A DNA stretch of 26,480 nt from NCBI GenBank assembly GCA_009930125.1, contig RZYZ01000006.1, positions 1 through 26,480 of the forward strand, in the 5' to 3' direction. The position numbers were made by a program, and so were the translations under genes. This DNA comes from Clostridia bacterium. GTDB taxonomy: Bacteria; Bacillota; Clostridia; Clostridiales; Clostridiaceae. The notes below the pieces were generated by a model. The model had not been told where the DNA came from. It made no database searches and was given only the letters and a program-made list of their open reading frames with translations. Positions 22,633 to 26,480 of this stretch are shown one piece after another (position 1 is the stretch's first letter; every line of letters begins with the position of its first letter).

Positions 22633-23262
22633 CTACTTGGTTCCGAAGAGTCTGTCTCCAGCATCTCCCAGACCAGGCACAATATATCCGTGTTCATTCA
22701 GCTTCTCATCGATGGACGCAATGAAGATGTCCACGTCAGGATGCTTTTCCGATAAAGCCTTGATTCCTTCAGGCGCTGCCACAAGACCGACGAACTTGAT
22801 GCTCTTCGCTCCTCTTTTCTTCAGCATATGAATCGCATCAATGGCAGAGCCACCGGTAGCAAGCATCGGATCCACCACGATGACTTCTCTTTCTTCAATG
22901 TCCTTGGGAAGCTTGCAGAAGTACTCCACAGGCTGCAGTGTGCTCTCATCTCTGTATAATCCGATATGTCCGACCTTCGCCGCTGGAACGAGTTTAAGCA
23001 TTCCATCAACCATACCGATTCCGGCTCTCAGGATCGGCACGATGGCCAGCTTCTTACCGGTGATGATTTTACAGTGGGCTGTTGCCACAGGAGTCTCGAT
23101 ATCCACGTCTTCCATGGGCAGGTCTCTTGTGACCTCATAGGCCATAAGTGTGGAGATTTCTTCCACCACTTCTCTGAACTCCTTGGACCCTGTATTCTTG
23201 TCTCTTATGATGGCCAGCTTGTGTAGTACCAGTGGATGGTTGATTTCAATAATTCTGCTCAT
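22633..23262 (-). CDS. upp: Uracil phosphoribosyltransferase
   Basis: Salvages uracil with PRPP to UMP. 209 aa, full length. The PRPP loop is VIVVDPMLATGGSAIDAI; the uracil-contact C-terminus YIVPGLGDAGDRLFGTK is complete. The ATG overlaps the rpiB stop by one base (TAATG), and its ribosome binding site GAGGAGG is inside the rpiB coding tail, so translation is coupled. It is the last gene of the operon before the strong terminator. Placement beside rpiB links ribose-phosphate supply to pyrimidine salvage (inference). Confidence 0.97.
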   Translation of the reverse strand: MSRIIEINHPLVLHKLAIIRDKNTGSKEFREVVEEISTLMAYEVTRDLPMEDVDIETPVATAHCKIITGKKLAIVPILRAGIGMVDGMLKLVPAAKVGHIGLYRDESTLQPVEYFCKLPKDIEEREVIVVDPMLATGGSAIDAIHMLKKRGAKSIKFVGLVAAPEGIKALSEKHPDVDIFIASIDEKLNEHGYIVPGLGDAGDRLFGTK

Positions 23263-23726
23263 TAGTTTTCCTCCTCAAGATCTGCATTCTCGTCTTCTAG
23301 TCTGGTTATTTTATCAATACGGTTCTGATGTCTGCCACCCTCGAACTTCGCCTCTAAAAACGTATCCACGATATCCAGAGCCAGAGCCTGGCCGATGACT
23401 CTTTCTCCCATGGTCAGGATATTCGCATTGTTATGCTCTCTGGTTGCGTGGGCGCTGAAGGTATCATGACACAGCGCCGCTCTGATTCCTTTCACTTTGT
23501 TTGCTGCTATGCCGATACCGATGCCGGTACCGCATATGAGAATCCCAAGCTCGGATTCCTTTTTCACTACACTGTAAGCCACCGCTTTCGAAATATCAGG
23601 ATAGTCGCAGGATTCTCTCGTGTAGGTTCCGAAGTCTTTGACTTCATATCCCTTCTTCTCCAGATGTTCCTTCACCGCTTCCTTCAACCCTACTCCACCA
23701 TGGTCTGAACCAATTGCTATTTTCAT
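23262..23726 (-). CDS. rpiB: Ribose-5-phosphate isomerase B
   Basis: Interconverts ribose-5-P and ribulose-5-P in the pentose phosphate pathway. 154 aa. The RpiB signature SDHGGVGLK carries His9; the catalytic Cys65 lies in GILICGTGIGIGIAANK; His98 is in REHNNANILTMGER. The C-terminus has an acidic extension (LEDENADLEEEN) of about 10 residues whose codons contain the upp ribosome binding site. The arginine phosphatase gene lies 2 nt upstream, and the stop overlaps upp. Galactose-6-P isomerase subunits look similar but occur as pairs, so RpiB is preferred. Confidence 0.95.
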   Translation of the reverse strand: MKIAIGSDHGGVGLKEAVKEHLEKKGYEVKDFGTYTRESCDYPDISKAVAYSVVKKESELGILICGTGIGIGIAANKVKGIRAALCHDTFSAHATREHNNANILTMGERVIGQALALDIVDTFLEAKFEGGRHQNRIDKITRLEDENADLEEEN

Positions 23727-23728
23727 CT

Positions 23729-24160
23729 TTACCTCCTGTATTGATCGAATTGTTTGATTTTATGGATCAATCTCCTGATTTCACTGAATGTCCTGAGATA
23801 GATTTCTTCATTCATGCCGTATGGGTCCATGACATCTCCTGACTCGCCGGCAAGTTCCTTCAGGGTATAAACTCTTTCCCCGCCATAACGCCTTTTCACT
23901 TCCCGTTTCTGGGCTTCTGTCATGGTGATGACATATTCTGCCTCTGCAAGGTCCAGGTCCATGAGCTCTTCCGCTTCCCTGTCCTGATCGTATCCGTACT
24001 CTCTCTTCAGGATTTCTCTGGCCTCTGTGGAAATTGTGCTCCCTCTCTGAATAAACAGGCCACGAGAAGCAGCTTCCGCCTTCAGATACGTCTCATTGAA
24101 TATAACCTCCGCCATGGGACTTCTGCAAGTATTTCCTGTACAGACAAATAATACTTTCAT
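23729..24160 (-). CDS. ywlE: Low molecular weight protein arginine phosphatase (YwlE-type)
   Basis: LMW phosphatase fold, 143 aa. The P-loop is CTGNTCRS (Cys7 nucleophile, Arg13). Thr11 in the loop is the residue that favours phospho-arginine in Bacillus YwlE, where tyrosine phosphatases have Ile or similar; together with gene order this supports arginine phosphatase, reversing McsB-type marking of proteins. The general acid is Asp112 in MDPYG. It is 2 nt from both neighbours' limits (sua5 ends 24163, rpiB starts 23726), in the typical sua5-ywlE-rpiB-upp order of Firmicutes. Confidence 0.92.
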   Translation of the reverse strand: MKVLFVCTGNTCRSPMAEVIFNETYLKAEAASRGLFIQRGSTISTEAREILKREYGYDQDREAEELMDLDLAEAEYVITMTEAQKREVKRRYGGERVYTLKELAGESGDVMDPYGMNEEIYLRTFSEIRRLIHKIKQFDQYRR

Positions 24161-24162
24161 GA

Positions 24163-25212
24163 TTACACCTCTACTATATTGAATCCGGATGCCTTCTTCA
24201 AGCGATTCATGATCGCGATGCCGACACCTTTCTCGGAAAACCCCTCCGCAAGAATCACATCCACATTCAGATCATCAAACATCCGTAATCCCTCAAAAAG
24301 ATTTCTTGCGATTTCAGAGGAGTTCTTCTCGCTTCCCAATGAAATAAACCTGATGTTCTCTCTATTATACATCGTCTCACGTTCTTTGGGGGCTAAAATC
24401 CCTACAACCTTTCCTTCCGACAAATACTTATCTGTCTGCTTCAGAATCTCTATTCCTACCTTTTCCACGTCTCCGGAGATGATGGTCAGCGGGGCCTTGG
24501 GCGCATAGTGCCTGTATTTCATGCCTGGCGCTTTGGGAATCTCCTTTTCATCTGCTCTGGTTCTCGCTTCATCATAAACCACCTCCGGATCCGTCATAAG
24601 AAGATCCTCATAGGTGATATAGCCTGGGCGAAGAAGACGTGGTGGATGAACGCTGTAATCCACGATGGTGGACTCCAGTCCCACAATGGAGCTTCCATCT
24701 CCAATGATCATATCCACCCTTCCATCAAGGTCTTCCACGCAGCGTCTGAAGTTGGTAGGACTGGGTCTTCCGGAAATATTCGCCGACGGGGCAGCAACAG
24801 GACATCCTGAAGCTTCTATGAGAAGCCTTGCAGTTTCATTGGAAGGCATTCTGATTCCAACCGTATCAAGGCCTGCGCTGGTTTCCATGGGCACCCTATC
24901 CGTCTTTTTCAGAATGATCGTCAGGGGTCCTGGCCAGAATCTATCCATCAGCTTCTGCGCCTTCTCGGGAATCTCCGCTGCAAAGGCCGAAATGTCCTTA
25001 TCCGCCACATGGATGATCAGAGGATTATCCTGAGGTCTTCCTTTGGCCTCGAAGATCTTTCTCACCGCATCCTTGTCCAGTGCATTGGCACCGAGCCCAT
25101 AGACCGTTTCTGTAGGAAATGCGATGACGCCTCCTCTTTTTATGATTTCGGCACCCTGCTTAATCCGATTCATTTCTATTCCATTTTCGAAATTCACTTT
25201 TATTGTTTCCAT
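24163..25212 (-). CDS. tsaC: Threonylcarbamoyl-AMP synthase (Sua5 type)
   Basis: Forms threonylcarbamoyl-AMP from Thr, bicarbonate and ATP, first step of t6A37 tRNA modification. 349 aa: an N-terminal YrdC domain (about 1-200; GGVIAFPTETVYGLGANALD, KGRPQDNPLIIHV, ANISGRPSPTN) and the C-terminal Sua5 domain (about 230-349), joined by the usual linker APGMKYRHYAPKAPL. A GTG two codons upstream is in frame, but TTGGAG lies 5 nt before the ATG at 25212, so that is the start. It is 43 nt downstream of prfA. Confidence 0.95.
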   Translation of the reverse strand: METIKVNFENGIEMNRIKQGAEIIKRGGVIAFPTETVYGLGANALDKDAVRKIFEAKGRPQDNPLIIHVADKDISAFAAEIPEKAQKLMDRFWPGPLTIILKKTDRVPMETSAGLDTVGIRMPSNETARLLIEASGCPVAAPSANISGRPSPTNFRRCVEDLDGRVDMIIGDGSSIVGLESTIVDYSVHPPRLLRPGYITYEDLLMTDPEVVYDEARTRADEKEIPKAPGMKYRHYAPKAPLTIISGDVEKVGIEILKQTDKYLSEGKVVGILAPKERETMYNRENIRFISLGSEKNSSEIARNLFEGLRMFDDLNVDVILAEGFSEKGVGIAIMNRLKKASGFNIVEV

Positions 25213-25255
25213 TTTCACTCCAAAAATGGGGACAGTAAAACTGCCCCCCTCATCA

Positions 25256-26335
25256 TTAATTGCTTCTATTCCCCAGAGCCTTCAGTTTTTCGGCCTGGTC
25301 AAATCGGATCAGGGAATCAAACATTTCATCCATATCTCCGTTCAGGAAGGATTCCAGTTTATAAAGTGTCAGGTTGATTCTGTGGTCTGTCACTCTACCC
25401 TGTGGATAATTGTAGGTTCTGATTCTCTCGGAACGGTCCCCCGTACCCACCTGTGATTTTCTTTCGTCGGCAATCCCCTTGTTTCGTTCTCTCTCCGCGA
25501 TTTCATAGAGTCTTGACCGTAGAATCTTCAGCGCTTTCTCCTTGTTCTTCAGCTGAGATTTCTCATCCTGCACCGCTACCACAAGTCCTGAAGGAATATG
25601 GGTCACACGAACAGCAGAGTCCGTTGTATTGACCGACTGTCCTCCGGGACCTCCCGAGCGCATAACATCGACTTTCAAATCTTCCTGTTTGATCTCAATA
25701 TCGGTTTCCTCTGCTTCGGGCAAAACCGCTACCGTCACAGCCGAAGTATGGATGCGGCCTCCAGATTCGGTTTCAGGAACGCGTTGTACCCTGTGGACGC
25801 CGCTTTCCCATCTGAGATTTCCATACACCTCTTTACCGGCAACACTGAGCACCAATTCCTTGAAGCCGCCAATTCCTGTCTCATTTGAACTCAGAATCTC
25901 CATTTTCCACCGCTTGCTCTCTGCAAAGTGGGAATACATTCTGAATAGGTCAGCTGCAAATAGTGCGGCTTCCTCGCCTCCCGTTCCCGCGCGAATTTCC
26001 ATAATGATGTTCTTTCCCTCCATGGGGTCGGGGGGAATGAGCAGCATCTTGGTTTTCTTCTGGGATACGATGAAGGCCTCCTTGAGGCCGCTAAGCTCCT
26101 CTCGCGTCATCTCCAGCATCTCAGCGTCACTCTCCTCATGCAGGATCTGTTCCGCCCCTGCGATCTGGGCAAGCAGGCTCTGCATGGTGTGCAGTTCATC
26201 GACGATGGGGGCAAGGTGTGAGCGCTCCCTATTCAAATTCTTGAATATCGTCATATCCTGCATGGTCTCAGGAAGGCTGAGTTTCGCATCTATATCTGCA
26301 AGCTGCTTCTCGTATTCGGGCAGTTTCTTAAGCAT
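25256..26335 (-). CDS. prfA: Peptide chain release factor 1
   Basis: Recognises UAA and UAG stop codons and triggers peptide release. 359 aa, full length. The stop-codon-reading tripeptide is PET in RVQRVPETESGGRIHTS (the PxT motif of RF1), and the catalytic GGQ is in MRSGGPGGQSVNTTDSAVRVTH. The C-terminal RIRTYNYPQGRVTDHRINLTLYKL is typical. TAGGAG lies 6 nt before the ATG. In many relatives prmC, the GGQ methylase, lies directly upstream; the short frame visible here does not look like its C-terminus. Confidence 0.97.
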   Translation of the reverse strand: MLKKLPEYEKQLADIDAKLSLPETMQDMTIFKNLNRERSHLAPIVDELHTMQSLLAQIAGAEQILHEESDAEMLEMTREELSGLKEAFIVSQKKTKMLLIPPDPMEGKNIIMEIRAGTGGEEAALFAADLFRMYSHFAESKRWKMEILSSNETGIGGFKELVLSVAGKEVYGNLRWESGVHRVQRVPETESGGRIHTSAVTVAVLPEAEETDIEIKQEDLKVDVMRSGGPGGQSVNTTDSAVRVTHIPSGLVVAVQDEKSQLKNKEKALKILRSRLYEIAERERNKGIADERKSQVGTGDRSERIRTYNYPQGRVTDHRINLTLYKLESFLNGDMDEMFDSLIRFDQAEKLKALGNRSN

Positions 26336-26344
26336 GGGTATCTC

Positions 26345-26480
26345 CTACAATGGCTTTGTCAAGTATACAAAACTAGGGTGGGTTTGCATAGCATTGCTAG
26401 GTATCCCCTGAATTTGAATAAGCCAGATATGATTTTCTTCCAATCTATCCTCAAATGATTCCTGTATTGGTAAAATGAAG
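26345..26480 (-). CDS. Possible 3' end of an unidentified gene upstream of prfA (partial)
   Basis: A minus-strand frame is open from the window edge for 44 codons and stops with TAG at 26345-26347, where the stop overlaps the prfA ribosome binding site TAGGAG. The translated end is IPSNAMQTHPSFVYLTKPL. That placement is what a coupled upstream gene would show. I do not recognise the sequence; it does not resemble the PrmC C-terminus. It is short enough to be chance. Confidence 0.35.
   Translation of the reverse strand, partial: FILPIQESFEDRLEENHIWLIQIQGIPSNAMQTHPSFVYLTKPL

Noticed and set aside
25629..26411. 260-aa plus-strand frame opposite prfA
   Set aside because: Antisense of release factor 1, Ser/Pro-rich low-complexity translation typical of a shadow frame.
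1..26480. Mobile element, CRISPR array or defence island
   Set aside because: No transposase, integrase, cas-like gene, regular short repeats or anomalous cargo were found; all recognisable genes are core functions.

Overview
This window looks like a stretch of core chromosome from a low-to-moderate GC, anaerobic, fermentative member of the Clostridia (Bacillota). The evidence is a pyruvate formate-lyase/activase pair, a fructose-bisphosphate-type L-lactate dehydrogenase, a rubredoxin, a SAM-I (S-box) riboswitch on metK, strong AGGAGG-type ribosome binding sites, consensus sigma-A promoters, and the Firmicutes gene order prfA - sua5 - ywlE - rpiB - upp. I see no insertion sequence, prophage, CRISPR array or recombinase. 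Function is inferred from recognised motifs and family knowledge; no database search was run.

Layout. 1-1650 (+): the tail of an unrecognised gene, a DUF2156 protein and an atypical single-cysteine thiol peroxidase, closed by a bidirectional terminator. 1730-2772 (-): trmB and a small unknown gene. 2994-3611 (+): an unrecognised 205-aa protein behind a long dyad. 3689-5071 (-): a small cupin and ldh. 5454-6365 (+): arginase with a perfect inverted repeat on its promoter. 6463-7824 (-): a MATE exporter. 7979-8140 (+): rubredoxin. 8242-11292 (-): pflB-pflA behind a consensus promoter carrying a Rex-like sequence. 11402-11791 is a gene-free AT-rich stretch. 11843-13070 (-): a NodB-type polysaccharide deacetylase and a small partner, possibly YkoP-like. 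13171-13434 (-): a non-coding RNA gene with its own promoter and terminator. 13514-17342 (-): recD2, a degenerate ComFA-like protein and comFC. 17588-18712 (+): nagA. 18949-20682 (+): a DUF4153 membrane protein whose Shine-Dalgarno lies 37 nt from its start codon across a hairpin. 20773-22137 (-): metK under a SAM-I riboswitch. 22191-22357 (-): tRNA-Thr and tRNA-Tyr. 22633-26480 (-): upp, rpiB, arginine phosphatase, threonylcarbamoyl-AMP synthase, prfA and an unidentified upstream frame.

How the genes fit together. LDH and Pfl are the two main pyruvate-disposal routes of a mixed-acid fermenter. Rubredoxin and the single-Cys Tpx fit oxidative-stress handling in an anaerobe. RecD2, the ComFA-like protein and ComFC make a DNA-processing/competence-type cluster. 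The prfA-to-upp block is a tightly packed translation and nucleotide-salvage operon. The most interesting items are the non-coding RNA after comFC (a candidate raiA-motif RNA without a raiA gene beside it), the hairpin-bridged ribosome binding site, the ComFA relic and the Tpx that has lost its resolving cysteine.
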